Below are positions 33,699 to 42,359 of a stretch of 64,000 nt of DNA, piece after piece (position 1 is the first letter of the stretch; each line of letters starts with the position of its first letter). Source of the DNA: Parvibaculum sp039680535 (GTDB lineage Bacteria; Pseudomonadota; Alphaproteobacteria; Parvibaculales; Parvibaculaceae); NCBI RefSeq assembly GCF_039680535.1, contig NZ_JBDKSS010000005.1, positions 62,001 through 126,000 on the forward strand, written 5' to 3'. The notes under the pieces are model-generated. The model did no database searches. It was given only the letters and a program-made list of their open reading frames with translations, and was not told the DNA's origin. The position numbers were made by a program, and so were the translations under genes.

Positions 33699-35402
33699 TT
33701 ATTTCGCCGGGGCATAGGCGCCGCCGAAGCGCGCCTTCTGCTCGGTGGCCGAATAGCGCTTCGCCACCCGGTTCGCGCCGCCGATCACCGCCTTGAACGA
33801 TGCCGTGATGATGTTCGGGTCGATGCCGACGCCGAAGATATCGCCGGGCACGCCGTCCTCGGCGACCTCGACATAGGCGACCGCCTTGGCGTCCGCGCCG
33901 TGGCCGAGCGAATGCTCGTCGTAATTGCGCACCAGCACCGGCACGTTGAGCGCATGCATCAGCGCGTCGATCGGCCCGTTGCCGAGGCCGGTCAGCGTTT
34001 CCTCGACGCCGAAGCGGCGGATACGGAGCTTCACGCCCTGCTTGCCGTGTTCGTCGAAGAGCGTGTGGCTCAGATATTCGAGCGGCTGGGTCAGCGTCAG
34101 ATATTCACGCTCGAAAATGCCGTAAATATCGGCGGCGCTGACTTCCTTGCCAGTGTCGTCCGTAACCTTCTGGACGGCGGCCGAGAACTCGACCTGCAAG
34201 CGGCGCGGCAGGGCGAGGCCATACTCGGCCTCCAGCAGGTAGGAAATGCCGCCCTTGCCGGACTGGCTGTTCACGCGAATGATCGATTCATAGGTGCGGC
34301 CGACATCCGCCGGGTCGATCGGCAGATAGGGCACTTCCCAGATTTCGCCTTCCTTGCGCGCCGCGAGTCCCTTCTTGATCGCGTCCTGATGCGAGCCCGA
34401 AAAGGCCGTGAAGACGAGATCGCCCACGTAAGGGTGGCGCGGATGGATGGGGAGCTGCGTGCAATATTCGACGGTGCGCGCAACCTCGTTGATCTGCGAG
34501 AAGTCGAGCCCCGGATCGACGCCCTGGCTGTAGAGGTTCAGGGCCAGCGTGACGAGATCGACATTGCCCGTGCGCTCGCCATGGCCGAAGAGACAGCCTT
34601 CGACGCGGTCCGCGCCCGCCATGACGCCGAGCTCGGCGGCGGCGACCGCCGTGCCGCGGTCATTATGCGGATGGAGCGAAATGATGATGCCGTCGCGGCG
34701 CTTCAGGTTGCGATGCATCCATTCGATCTGGTCGGCATAGACGTTGGGCGTCGCCATCTCCACCGTCGCCGGCAGATTGATGATGACCTTGCGTTCCGGG
34801 TTCGCGTCCCAGACTTCCGTCACCGCATCGACGACTTCCTTGGCAAAATCGAGTTCGGTGCCGGAGAAGACCTCGGGGCTGTATTGGAAGGTCCAGTTCG
34901 TTTCCGGCTGCTTCTCGGCCAGTTCCCTGATCTGGCGCGCGCTTTCGGTCGCAATCGCCTTCACGCCCTGCTTGCCCTGATTGAAGACGATCTCGCGGAA
35001 GTTCGGCGCGGTGGCGTTATAGAAGTGCAGAATGGCGTTCTTCGCGCCCCTCAGCGACTCCATGGTGCGCGTGATGAGCTCGGGCCGCGCCTGGGTCAGC
35101 ACCTCGATATGGACGTCGTCGCCCGCCTTGTTCTCCTCGATCAACTGGCGGATGAAACCGAAATCGGTTTCGGAGGCGGCGGGGAAACCCGCTTCGATGT
35201 GCTTGAAGCCGATGCGGACCAGCATTTCGAACATGCGCATCTTGCGATCGGCGTTCATGGGTTCGAACAGCGCCTGATTGCCATCGCGCAGGTCGGTGCT
35301 CATCCAGATCGGCGGCTTCGAAATGACGTTATTCGGCCAGCGGCGATCCGGCAGGTTGATCGGCGGAAAGGGGCGATATTTTTCGGCAGGGTTCTTCAAC
35401 AT
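33699..35402 (-). CDS. leuA: 2-isopropylmalate synthase
   Basis: Predicted 567-residue enzyme that joins acetyl-CoA and 2-ketoisovalerate in the first step of leucine synthesis. The TIM-barrel opening has WMSTDLRDGNQALFEPM with the metal-binding Asp. Further metal ligands are in SLHPHNDRGTAVAAAELG, and GADRVEGCLFGHGERTGNVD is typical of the LeuA form with an N-terminal extension. The C-terminal roughly 130 residues form the regulatory domain for leucine feedback. AGGAGACAAGGATC precedes the ATG. A leucine-rich leader peptide and stem-loops upstream indicate attenuation. Confidence 0.96.
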   Translation of the reverse strand: MLKNPAEKYRPFPPINLPDRRWPNNVISKPPIWMSTDLRDGNQALFEPMNADRKMRMFEMLVRIGFKHIEAGFPAASETDFGFIRQLIEENKAGDDVHIEVLTQARPELITRTMESLRGAKNAILHFYNATAPNFREIVFNQGKQGVKAIATESARQIRELAEKQPETNWTFQYSPEVFSGTELDFAKEVVDAVTEVWDANPERKVIINLPATVEMATPNVYADQIEWMHRNLKRRDGIIISLHPHNDRGTAVAAAELGVMAGADRVEGCLFGHGERTGNVDLVTLALNLYSQGVDPGLDFSQINEVARTVEYCTQLPIHPRHPYVGDLVFTAFSGSHQDAIKKGLAARKEGEIWEVPYLPIDPADVGRTYESIIRVNSQSGKGGISYLLEAEYGLALPRRLQVEFSAAVQKVTDDTGKEVSAADIYGIFEREYLTLTQPLEYLSHTLFDEHGKQGVKLRIRRFGVEETLTGLGNGPIDALMHALNVPVLVRNYDEHSLGHGADAKAVAYVEVAEDGVPGDIFGVGIDPNIITASFKAVIGGANRVAKRYSATEQKARFGGAYAPAK

Positions 35403-35462
35403 GATCCTTGTCTCCTGGAATTGACGAAATGCGTGGCGGAGACGTGCTCAAGAAACACGGGA

Positions 35463-35495
35463 CTGCCGGACTGCCACGGGCGCAAGGTCCGGCAG
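35463..35495 (-). other. stem-loop in leuA leader, proximal
   Basis: Nine-pair stem (CTGCCGGAC with GTCCGGCAG) around a 15-base loop, ending 61 bp before leuA. There is no T-run after it, so it could be an antiterminator or a structure that covers the leuA ribosome site. Confidence 0.5.
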
Positions 35496-35547
35496 CCGGA
35501 GATAAGTCGCAAGGCAAAAATGCTGTTCATGTCGGGCCACTGGCTTA

Positions 35548-35574
35548 GCGCCAAGCGGGTCTGTTCGCTGGCGC
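35548..35574 (-). other. stem-loop in leuA leader, middle
   Basis: Minus strand GCGCCAGCG-AACAGACC-CGC-T-TGGCGC: nine pairs with one bulged base, 51 bases after the leader-peptide stop. It is a candidate element of the attenuator. Confidence 0.5.
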
Positions 35575-35617
35575 GTCGGACGGAAGATCGGAAACTGTGG
35601 GTGAGGTCGTTCTATGT

Positions 35618-35635
35618 TCTGCGCTTAGGCGCAGA
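35618..35635 (-). other. stem-loop over the leader-peptide stop codon
   Basis: TCTGCGC-CTAA-GCGCAGA: a perfect seven-pair hairpin whose loop carries the TAA stop of the leader peptide, so ribosome position would decide whether it forms. Confidence 0.6.
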
Positions 35636-35699
35636 GCAGCCCACGCTCCAGAAGGAGCGCGCGAAGAAGCGCGGAGCTGGCGGGCCGTTTCCTGTCCAT
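35625..35699 (-). CDS. leuL: leucine-rich leader peptide of leuA, probably leaderless mRNA
   Basis: A 24-codon frame reads MDRKRPASSALLRALLLERG followed by LLCA and a stop. Seven of the last 14 residues are Leu, in the runs LL, LLL and LL, as expected for an attenuator that senses charged tRNA-Leu. The ATG lies only six bases after the predicted -10, so transcription would begin at or next to the A of ATG. A matching arrangement (leader ORF starting at +1) is known for the trp leader of Sinorhizobium. No ribosome site is visible. A hairpin overlaps its stop codon. leuA follows 222 bp downstream on the same strand. Confidence 0.75.
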   Translation of the reverse strand: MDRKRPASSALLRALLLERGLLCA

Positions 35700-35705
35700 G
35701 GGGGC

Positions 35706-35734
35706 AAAATAGGACCCCCTCCCCCTTCCGTCAA
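35706..35734 (-). promoter_or_regulatory. leuA leader promoter
   Basis: Minus strand TTGACG (35729-35734), a 17-base spacer and TATTTT (35706-35711). The leader-peptide ATG is at 35699. Confidence 0.7.
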
Positions 35735-35771
35735 GCCGGTGAGGCCCGATGGCGCGGGGCCGGCCGGACGC

Positions 35772-36419
35772 TCAGAGATAGGAGCCGATCTTCTTTGCCA
35801 TATCTTCCGGGCTGACGCCGGGCGGGAAAAAGGTCAGGAATTCGCCGTTCGGCCCCATCAGATAGGCGACCGAGGAATGGTCGACCGAATAGTCGCCATC
35901 GTCGGACTTGGCGCCCCCGGCGGGTTCGTCCTTCACCTTCTCGTAGTAGACCCGATAGGCCTTGGCCACGGCGGCGATCTGTTCCGCCGAACCGGTGAGG
36001 CCGACGAGGCGCGGATCGAACTGCTTCACATATTTGGCCAGAACCTGAGGCGTGTCGCGGTCGGGATCGACGCTGATGAAGATCGGCTGCACCTTCGCGG
36101 CCTTGTCACCCAATTGCTCCAGCGCGCCGGATATGACCTGAAGCTCGGTCGGACAGACGTCGGGGCAGAAGGTGAAGCCGAAATAGATCAGCATGTATTT
36201 GCCCTGGAAGTCCTTGTCGGTGACCGTCTTGCCGGTCTGATCGACAAGGGTGAAGGGACCGCCGACGCGCGGCTTTCCGACCGACTGGACATTGGCGCCG
36301 GCTTCCCCGTCGGGCCCGGTATTCTCGACCACCCGATCGACCCTGGACGCAAGCGACAGGCCGACAATGACGGCCACGGCAAGAGCCGCGAGGAGGATGA
36401 TGAGGCGCTGACGTGTCAT
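35772..36419 (-). CDS. SCO1/SenC family copper chaperone
   Basis: Predicted 215-residue protein with an N-terminal membrane anchor (LIILLAALAVAVIVGLSLA) and a periplasmic thioredoxin-like domain. The copper site CxxxC is FTFCPDVCPTELQ, and the third ligand His is in YSVDHSSVAYLMG. FISVDPDRDTPQVLAKYV is typical of the family. Such proteins load the CuA centre of cytochrome c oxidase. No oxidase genes are near. The leu leader promoter starts about 40 bp after its stop. Confidence 0.93.
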   Translation of the reverse strand: MTRQRLIILLAALAVAVIVGLSLASRVDRVVENTGPDGEAGANVQSVGKPRVGGPFTLVDQTGKTVTDKDFQGKYMLIYFGFTFCPDVCPTELQVISGALEQLGDKAAKVQPIFISVDPDRDTPQVLAKYVKQFDPRLVGLTGSAEQIAAVAKAYRVYYEKVKDEPAGGAKSDDGDYSVDHSSVAYLMGPNGEFLTFFPPGVSPEDMAKKIGSYL

Positions 36420-36616
36420 GCGGGCGATCTCCCTTGAAGCTTCCTGTTTTACCGGCGCACCGCCGTGGTTCGGCAGCTTGAACTCGGATGCCGAGCGAGC
36501 CTATAGAAGAAAGAGGCCGCCATCCGGCAGGCCAGGCCCGGCAAGGCGCGACGGGTTTCGCACCCTGGAGGGGTTTAAGCACACTCCAGCACCTTAGGAA
36601 ATCCGAGGACGAAGCG

Positions 36617-37228
36617 ATGCGCGACGAAATGACACCCAGGACCCGCCTTTTCCGACCGGCCGGGCTCATGCTCGCGGCCACCCTACTCGTCCCCGGGCTG
36701 CTGGCAGCTACGCAGCTTCGCGCGGAAGACCCGCCCGGCATGAACATGCAGCTCGCCAATAACGATCTCATCGATGCGGCCCGGGATGGAGACCTCAACG
36801 GTATCCATCTGGCGATCATGCACGGGCTCTCGCCCGACGACACCGGCTCCGGCAATGTCCCGGCCATCGTGATCGGCGCGGACAAGGGCAATCTCGATGT
36901 CGTGAACTACCTGCTCTCGCAGGGCGCGCATCCCGACAACAAGGACGGCGAGGGTCGCACCGCCCTTTCCGTCAGCGCCCAGTCCGGCCGCGCCGACATC
37001 GCCGCCGCCCTGCTCGACAAGGGCGCAAACCCCAACCTGACCGCCGAAAACAAGGACACGCCGCTGATGATCGCTGTTCGCGCCCATCGGACCACTGTCG
37101 TGAAAGTGCTCGTGGACCATGGCGCCGAGCTCGAAGATACGGATGTGACGGGCCGGACACCGCTCGATATGGCGCAGGAACGCCACTACGACGACATCGT
37201 CAACATCCTGCGGCAGGCCGGCGGCTAG
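36617..37228 (+). CDS. exported ankyrin-repeat protein
   Basis: Predicted 203-residue protein with a signal peptide (RLFRPAGLMLAATLLVPGLL, cleavage near QLRAED) and four to five ankyrin repeats, for example DNKDGEGRTALSVSAQSGRA and NLTAENKDTPLMIAVRAHRT with ADIAAALLDKGANPN between them. It is expected in the periplasm, where it would bind a partner protein. The ATG at 36617 is preferred since it gives a proper signal peptide. It is divergent from the SCO1 gene (197 bp apart). The partner is unknown. Confidence 0.85.
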   Translation: MRDEMTPRTRLFRPAGLMLAATLLVPGLLAATQLRAEDPPGMNMQLANNDLIDAARDGDLNGIHLAIMHGLSPDDTGSGNVPAIVIGADKGNLDVVNYLLSQGAHPDNKDGEGRTALSVSAQSGRADIAAALLDKGANPNLTAENKDTPLMIAVRAHRTTVVKVLVDHGAELEDTDVTGRTPLDMAQERHYDDIVNILRQAGG

Positions 37229-37297
37229 GCTTCAATTTTCCATCTTTTCCGGTGGGGCCTTTGCGAATACCACCGGCCACCCTATCTTTTGGCCAAG

Positions 37298-38398
37298 ATG
37301 GACATTTCCACCAAATCGCCCCGTGCCGCACGGATCGCCGCCAAGGTCCGCCGCCGACGCGCGCCCAAGGAAGGCGCGCCGACGGAAAGCGAGGCTACGC
37401 CACGCCCCTTTCATCATCTGCCCGACGGCACCTTTCGGAACCCAAAGGGCGCACCGAAGCGCAGCCTCGGCCGGCTGAAACATGCCGGCCCCTTCTTTCT
37501 CGAAATGCTGAAGATGGGCGTGCGGAAGGTCGAGGTTCCCGAAGGCCATGTGCTGCCCCGTGAAACGGCGGTGCGCGCCCTCGGCGAGCATGTCGACGCA
37601 CCGGGCGATTTCCTCACCTGGCTCGGCCATGCCGCCTTTCTCATCCGCATCGGCGGGCTCAACGTGCTCACCGATCCCTATCTCACCACCTATGCGGGCC
37701 CGGCGGGCCTCGGCCCCCGCCGCTTCGTCAAATGCGGCGTGCCCATGTCGGCGCTGCCGCGCATCGACCTGCTCATCGTCAGCCACAATCATTACGACCA
37801 TCTCGACGAGCGCGCGCTGGCGCGGCTGCCGAACAAGTCGCATATGACGGTGGTCGTGCCGCTGAAGCTCGCGCCCTTCTTCCATGAGCGCGGCTTTCCC
37901 AACGTCGTCGAACTCGACTGGCATGAGAGCCACAGGATCAAGGGCGTGAAGGTGACGGCGCTTCCCGTCGTACACTGGTCGCGCCGCACGGGGCTCGACA
38001 CCAACAGGACGCTCTGGGCAGGCTTCGCGCTTGAAAGCGACGATCACAAGCTCTTCTTCGGCGGCGACTCGGGCTACGCGTCGGTCTTCAAGGAAATTGG
38101 CGAGCAATACGGCCCCTTCGACACAGCCCTTCTCGGCATCGGCGCTTACGAACCTCGCGCCATGATGAAGGCCTCGCACGCGAACCCCGAAGAGGCGGTG
38201 CAGATGGGCCTCGACCTCAAGGCGCGGCGCGTCGTCGGCATGCATTGGGGCACCGTGCTTCTCACCGTCGAGCCGCCTTTCGAGCCGCCGGTGCGCTTCC
38301 TCAAGGCGGGCGCGGAAAAGGGCTTCGCGCCAAACGATGTCTGGATCATGTCCATCGGTGAGACGCGCCGGCTGAAGGGCTGGCCCTCGAACGAGTGA
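37298..38398 (+). CDS. metallo-beta-lactamase-fold hydrolase (NAPE-PLD/UlaG-like)
   Basis: Predicted 366-residue cytoplasmic enzyme. FLTWLGHAAFLIRIGGLNVL, then TDPYLTTYAGPAGLGPRR, and the HxHxDH-type zinc site VSHNHYDHLDERAL are visible. Further ligands follow in FFGGDSGYAS and GMHWGT. This is the pattern of the N-acyl-phosphatidylethanolamine phospholipase D group, with about 75 extra basic residues at the start. A TTG nine bases earlier is an alternative start. The substrate is unknown. It is followed by regB after 92 bp on the same strand. Confidence 0.85.
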   Translation: MDISTKSPRAARIAAKVRRRRAPKEGAPTESEATPRPFHHLPDGTFRNPKGAPKRSLGRLKHAGPFFLEMLKMGVRKVEVPEGHVLPRETAVRALGEHVDAPGDFLTWLGHAAFLIRIGGLNVLTDPYLTTYAGPAGLGPRRFVKCGVPMSALPRIDLLIVSHNHYDHLDERALARLPNKSHMTVVVPLKLAPFFHERGFPNVVELDWHESHRIKGVKVTALPVVHWSRRTGLDTNRTLWAGFALESDDHKLFFGGDSGYASVFKEIGEQYGPFDTALLGIGAYEPRAMMKASHANPEEAVQMGLDLKARRVVGMHWGTVLLTVEPPFEPPVRFLKAGAEKGFAPNDVWIMSIGETRRLKGWPSNE

Positions 38399-38490
38399 AC
38401 GCCGCGTCGCCGCGCACTGCGTAACTTTGCGTAGATGAGGCGGCGCGCGCGGCGCGCTAAACTCCCGGCCGAACGAGACGGGAAATCATC

Positions 38491-39879
38491 ATGGCTATTG
38501 TCGAAGACCGCGGAAGCATGGACTGGCTGAGGCGGCGTTTCCTCGCCAGCGGTAGCGCGGACGTTACCTCCGAGGCGGGCCGCGTGCGGCTTCAGACGCT
38601 GGTGCTGCTCAGGTGGCTGGCGCTTGGCGGTCAGCTCGCGGCCATCCTCATTGTCCATTTCGGCCTGGGGTTCCCGCTTCCGCTCGGGCTTTGCCTGACG
38701 GCGATTGCCGCCTCCGCCTGGCTCAATGTCTTTCTCACCCATCGCTACCGCACGACGGTGCGCCTGCCCGACTGGCAGGCGGCGGTCTATTTCGCCATCG
38801 ACCTGATGGAACTTGCGGTGCTGCTCTTCCTCACGGGCGGATTGCAGAATCCATTCGCGCTTCTCTTCATGGCGCCGGTGACGATCTCGGCGACGACGCT
38901 TTCGCTGCGCAGCACGATCGCGCTGCTGTCGCTTTCTCTCGCCTATGTCACGGTGCTCTCCTTCGTCCATATGCCTCTGCCCTGGCGGCCGGGCGAACCG
39001 ATCGCCCTGCCCTCGCTCTATATCGTCGGGCACTGGACGGCGATTTCGCTCGGACTCGGCTTCATGGCGGCCTATGCGTGGCGGATATCGCAGGAATCGC
39101 GGCGCATGTCGGCGGCGCTGTCGGCGACGCAATTCGTGCTGGCGCGCGCGCAGCGCCTTTCCGCGCTCGACGGTCTTGCGGCGGCCGCCGCGCACGAACT
39201 TGGCACGCCCCTCGGCACGATCTCGCTCGTCGCCAAGGAGCTGCAGCGCGGCGGATTGAGCCCTGAGGAGATGAAGGAAGATCTCGAACTCCTTCACAGT
39301 CAGGCGGAACGCTGCAAGGACATCCTGTCGAAGCTTTCGCGCGAGCCGAAGGGCGAGGATGCGCTGTATTCGCGCCTGCCGCTCCATGTGCTGCTCGACG
39401 AGATCGTCAAACCGCATCGCGACATGGATGTGGCGTTCCGGATTTCCGTCGAGGCAGGCGAGCCGGATGTGCCCGAGCCCGAAATCTGGCGCCGGCCGGA
39501 GATCCTCTACGGTCTCGGCAATTTCATCGAGAACGCCGCCGACTTTGCGCATGCCGAAGTCGCGGTCACGGTGATCTATGACAGGCACAACATTGCGATC
39601 TCGATCATGGACGACGGACCGGGCTTCGCTCCCGATGTCATCGAAAAGATCGGCGAGCCCTATGTCACGACGCGCCCCCGCGCCGCGCGGTCGCACGAGC
39701 CCGGCAACGAGCATGAAGGCATGGGCCTCGGCTTCTTCATCGCAAAGACGCTACTTGAACGCTCACGCGCCAAGGTCGAGATATCCAATCGCACAGACGG
39801 CAAACAGGGCGCGCTGGTCAAGGTGGTATGGCCGCGCCACACCATCGAGGCGGATTCGGCCTTTCCGCTGCCGGCCTGA
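38491..39879 (+). CDS. regB: redox sensor histidine kinase RegB/ActS/PrrB
   Basis: Predicted 462-residue membrane kinase with six helices in residues 35-205. The quinone-binding signature GGxxNPF is present as LTGGLQNPFALLFMAP. The H-box is AAAAHELGTPLGTIS, and the redox-active Cys is in HSQAERCKDILSKLSRE. The N and G boxes are FIENAADFA, IMDDGPGFAP and GMGLGFFIAKTLLERS. It reports the state of the quinone pool and phosphorylates RegA, encoded 140 bp downstream. Targets in relatives include respiration, CO2 and nitrogen fixation genes. Confidence 0.95.
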   Translation: MAIVEDRGSMDWLRRRFLASGSADVTSEAGRVRLQTLVLLRWLALGGQLAAILIVHFGLGFPLPLGLCLTAIAASAWLNVFLTHRYRTTVRLPDWQAAVYFAIDLMELAVLLFLTGGLQNPFALLFMAPVTISATTLSLRSTIALLSLSLAYVTVLSFVHMPLPWRPGEPIALPSLYIVGHWTAISLGLGFMAAYAWRISQESRRMSAALSATQFVLARAQRLSALDGLAAAAAHELGTPLGTISLVAKELQRGGLSPEEMKEDLELLHSQAERCKDILSKLSREPKGEDALYSRLPLHVLLDEIVKPHRDMDVAFRISVEAGEPDVPEPEIWRRPEILYGLGNFIENAADFAHAEVAVTVIYDRHNIAISIMDDGPGFAPDVIEKIGEPYVTTRPRAARSHEPGNEHEGMGLGFFIAKTLLERSRAKVEISNRTDGKQGALVKVVWPRHTIEADSAFPLPA

Positions 39880-40019
39880 ACAGGGCCCGAAACGGCCGGA
39901 ATCCAAGGCTGACATAGGGATTTTCCCTGAGTTGGCCTATTGCCGCAGGAAGGCCTAAAATCCGGTCAATCGAGACAGGCAGGCGAGCGTCTGCCATTTC
40001 GGCATGGAAGGAAGAGAGC

Positions 40020-40598
40020 GTGCAGCACATGGCGGAGAAAATCGAGGATCAAGGCGCGACGCCTTTCATTCCCGAAGACAAGACACTCCTTCTCGTCGAT
40101 GACGACGTGCCGTTTCTGACACGCCTCGCCCGCGCCATGGAAGCGCGCGGCTATGAAGTCACGACCGCAAACACGATCAAGGAAGGCCGCGAGCAGGCCC
40201 GCGCGAAGAAGCCGGGCTTCGCCGTTGTCGACCTGCGCCTCGAAGATGGCAACGGCCTCGACGTCGTTGCCGCCATGCAGGAAGCACGTCCCGAAGCGCG
40301 CATCGTCGTGCTGACCGGCTACGGCAATATCGCGACGGCGGTGGCCGCCGTGAAGCTCGGCGCGGTGGACTATCTCGCCAAGCCGTCGGATGCCGACGCC
40401 ATCGAGGCCGCGCTGCTCGCCAAGACCGGCGACAAGGCGCCGCCGCCCGAAAATCCGATGTCAGCGGATCGCGTGCGCTGGGAGCACATTCAGCGTGTCT
40501 ACGAACTCTGCGACCGCAACGTTTCGGAAACCGCGCGCCGCCTCAACATGCATCGCCGCACGCTGCAGCGCATTCTCGCCAAGCGCGCGCCGAAGTAA
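40020..40598 (+). CDS. regA: redox response regulator RegA/ActR/PrrA
   Basis: Predicted 192-residue regulator. The receiver domain has LLLVDDDVPFLTRLARAME, the phosphorylated Asp in FAVVDLRLEDGNGLDVV and the Lys of DYLAKPSD. The DNA-binding part is a short Fis-type helix-turn-helix, NVSETARRLNMHRRTLQRIL, nearly invariant in this family. A GTG start at 40020 is chosen because AAGGA at 40008-40012 has ideal spacing to it; an ATG nine bases later is too far from that site. Confidence 0.95.
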   Translation: MQHMAEKIEDQGATPFIPEDKTLLLVDDDVPFLTRLARAMEARGYEVTTANTIKEGREQARAKKPGFAVVDLRLEDGNGLDVVAAMQEARPEARIVVLTGYGNIATAVAAVKLGAVDYLAKPSDADAIEAALLAKTGDKAPPPENPMSADRVRWEHIQRVYELCDRNVSETARRLNMHRRTLQRILAKRAPK

Positions 40599-40607
40599 GG
40601 ACGCCGC

Positions 40608-40739
40608 CTATTTCTTGACGGTCTGCTTGTAGTTCTGGGCGGGGTTGGATTTCATCGCCCTGTCGGACACGAACTTGCCCGTCTTGGCGCTCTTGTTCAC
40701 GGTCTTTGCACCACCGGAACCTGCTTTCTTGCCTGCCAT
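40608..40739 (-). CDS. small basic protein, 43 residues
   Basis: The frame reads MAGKKAGSGGAKTVNKSAKT, then GKFVSDRAMKSNPAQNYKQT and VKK. It is strongly basic and low in hydrophobic residues, so it is probably soluble and perhaps nucleic-acid-binding. AGAGGAGGAGAAA directly ahead of the ATG is one of the best ribosome sites in the window, which supports a real gene. It is convergent with regA (nine bases apart) and 88 bp downstream of the mmcB start-side on the same strand order. I do not know its family with certainty. Confidence 0.7.
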   Translation of the reverse strand: MAGKKAGSGGAKTVNKSAKTGKFVSDRAMKSNPAQNYKQTVKK

Positions 40740-40827
40740 TTTCTCCTCCTCTTAAGCGGTGAAAACGAGACTCGACGCGGGAGAAGAGTGCAGGAACAAC
40801 CCTGCTCGCGTCAACAACGCCGACGCA

Positions 40828-41304
40828 TCACTCCGAATCCAGAATCCGGAACACGCGCCTTGCGGCGACGCGGGCATATTGCAGCGTCAGCGCCTTGCGC
40901 CGCGCGGCGGGCAGCGACACGTCGTGTTCGCCTTCACGCAGGATTTCCGCATCGTATTTGTCGGCGATGATAAGGCCCACATCGAGCGGGATGACCTCGC
41001 GGGGAAAATCCGGCGGCACGGCGAAGAAAAAGCGGTCGCAGAATTCGAGATACTCCTCCCACTTTCCATCCGTCAGATAGTCGGTCAGGCTCGACTTGAT
41101 TTCGATGATGATGATCTCGCCCTTGGGGCCCAGCGCGATGATGTCGGCGCGGCGTCCGGTCGCCAGCGTGAGTTCGGTCAAGGCGGCATAGTTCATCTGC
41201 GCGAGCAGCCGCCCGCAGCCGCGTTGCACCGCTGCGGCCGTTGCCGATTGCCGTCCGTCGAAGAGACGGAACGAGTCTTCGGTTTCATCGCTGAGATTGG
41301 CCAT
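40828..41304 (-). CDS. mmcB: MmcB-type DNA repair nuclease-fold protein
   Basis: Predicted 158-residue protein matching the alphaproteobacterial MmcB family. LTLATGRRADIIALGPKG and EIIIIEIKSSLTDYL give the PD-(D/E)XK-like core, with the Asp of RADII and the Glu and Lys of IEIKSS. FCDRFFFAVPPDFPREVIP follows. In Caulobacter, MmcB is an SOS-associated factor in damage tolerance. No LexA-type operator was picked out by eye. Confidence 0.85.
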   Translation of the reverse strand: MANLSDETEDSFRLFDGRQSATAAAVQRGCGRLLAQMNYAALTELTLATGRRADIIALGPKGEIIIIEIKSSLTDYLTDGKWEEYLEFCDRFFFAVPPDFPREVIPLDVGLIIADKYDAEILREGEHDVSLPAARRKALTLQYARVAARRVFRILDSE

Positions 41305-41343
41305 GGCCCAAGCTACGCCCCGCGCGGCGGAGTCTTCAAGGCG

Positions 41344-42267
41344 TCAATCTATCCCGGCCTGCGTCAGCGCTTCGTCGAGCCACTGGCGGCGGCGAAGACC
41401 CTCGCGGGGATGCCCGCTCTCGCCACCAATCGCCAGCGATATGGCCGCGTTGACCGCGACGCCGAGCCGATAGCGCGAAAGATTTGGAGCGGCGCCGGAC
41501 GCTGCGGCATAGCCACGGAACACCGCGTCGCGCAACGGTCCTGCATTCTCGAAGTGCCTGAGATCGGCCTCCGGCGCACCGATCCCCGCTTCCGCGAAAT
41601 CGAGGAAGGAGATTCCACTTCGGCGATCTTCGAGCACATTGGAGAGATTGAGATCGCCATGAAGAAAGACCGGCTCGGGCGCTTCGCGGTGCCATGCCTC
41701 CTTCAGCGCCTCCAGCCTGCGGCGCTGCTCCGCGGAGCTGATCCGCGACATGGCCTCGCCGAGACTGCGCATCAGGCTATCGCCGAGCTTCGCGGCCTCC
41801 GGCACCAACGGAGCCGTCAGGCGATGAAAATCCGCAATCGCCGCGCCGAGGTCCTCGCCGAACCGCTCACGCTCGCCGGAGGCGCGCCCAAAGAAACCCG
41901 CCTCCTCCATGTGCCTGCCCGGCATCGTCTCGCATCGGAGCCAGCCTGCGAGCGGCGGGCCGGAATAGGAACTGCCGAAACCCCAGGGATCGTCCCAGAG
42001 TCCGCTGCCCACGAGCTTCGGCACGCGAAGCCTCGGCCCCGAGAAACCATCGAGCAGACGCAAGGCCGCGGCTTCGCGGATGATCTTGCTCTCGCCCGTC
42101 CCGAGCCCGCCATGCCGCCGCGCCAGCTTCAGCACCGTGCCGTCGCCGAGATCGTAGACGCTCCCCCACAGGCCTTCACTCATGAGGCGCCATGGCGGCG
42201 ATGGCAGGTTTTCGAGTTTTTCGGCGATCTTTGCCTGAAAGGCATCGCCCGTGGACTGGTCGAACAT
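41344..42267 (-). CDS. aminoglycoside-phosphotransferase-fold kinase
   Basis: Predicted 307-residue protein with the APH/choline-kinase fold. The catalytic loop is FLHGDLNLSNVLEDRRSG, and the metal-binding Asp is in ISFLDFAEAGIGAPEADLR. The N-lobe has LWGSVYDLGDGTVLKLA with the ATP-binding Lys. The substrate is unknown, and antibiotic resistance should not be assumed. The ATG at 42267 is preferred over a TTG at 42306. It lies downstream of the diiron gene on the minus strand but is separated by a strong terminator. Confidence 0.8.
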   Translation of the reverse strand: MFDQSTGDAFQAKIAEKLENLPSPPWRLMSEGLWGSVYDLGDGTVLKLARRHGGLGTGESKIIREAAALRLLDGFSGPRLRVPKLVGSGLWDDPWGFGSSYSGPPLAGWLRCETMPGRHMEEAGFFGRASGERERFGEDLGAAIADFHRLTAPLVPEAAKLGDSLMRSLGEAMSRISSAEQRRRLEALKEAWHREAPEPVFLHGDLNLSNVLEDRRSGISFLDFAEAGIGAPEADLRHFENAGPLRDAVFRGYAAASGAAPNLSRYRLGVAVNAAISLAIGGESGHPREGLRRRQWLDEALTQAGID

Positions 42268-42304
42268 GGGCGCGACTGTAGCAGCCCCTCCATCCGCGTG
42301 AGAC

Positions 42305-42333
42305 AAAAAAGGGCGGCCCCGAAGGACCGCCCT
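42305..42333 (-). terminator. terminator of first diiron gene
   Basis: Minus strand GGGCGG-TCC-TTC-GGGG-CCGCCC followed by TTTTTTG, 27 bases after the stop. Confidence 0.9.
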
Positions 42334-42359
42334 CGCCTTGCCTTGGCGTCTCCGCGTTC

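Noticed and set aside
35463..35495. leuA leader stem-loop as a rho-independent terminator
   Set aside because: No T-run follows; it is kept only as a structural element.
33900..36437. Very long plus-strand open frame (845 codons) opposite leuA and SCO1
   Set aside because: It is the antisense shadow of GC-rich genes with clear families; its product is Arg/Asp/His-rich without any motif.
41344..42267. Antibiotic resistance kinase
   Set aside because: The APH fold alone is not evidence of resistance; no close match to a known resistance enzyme is recognisable.
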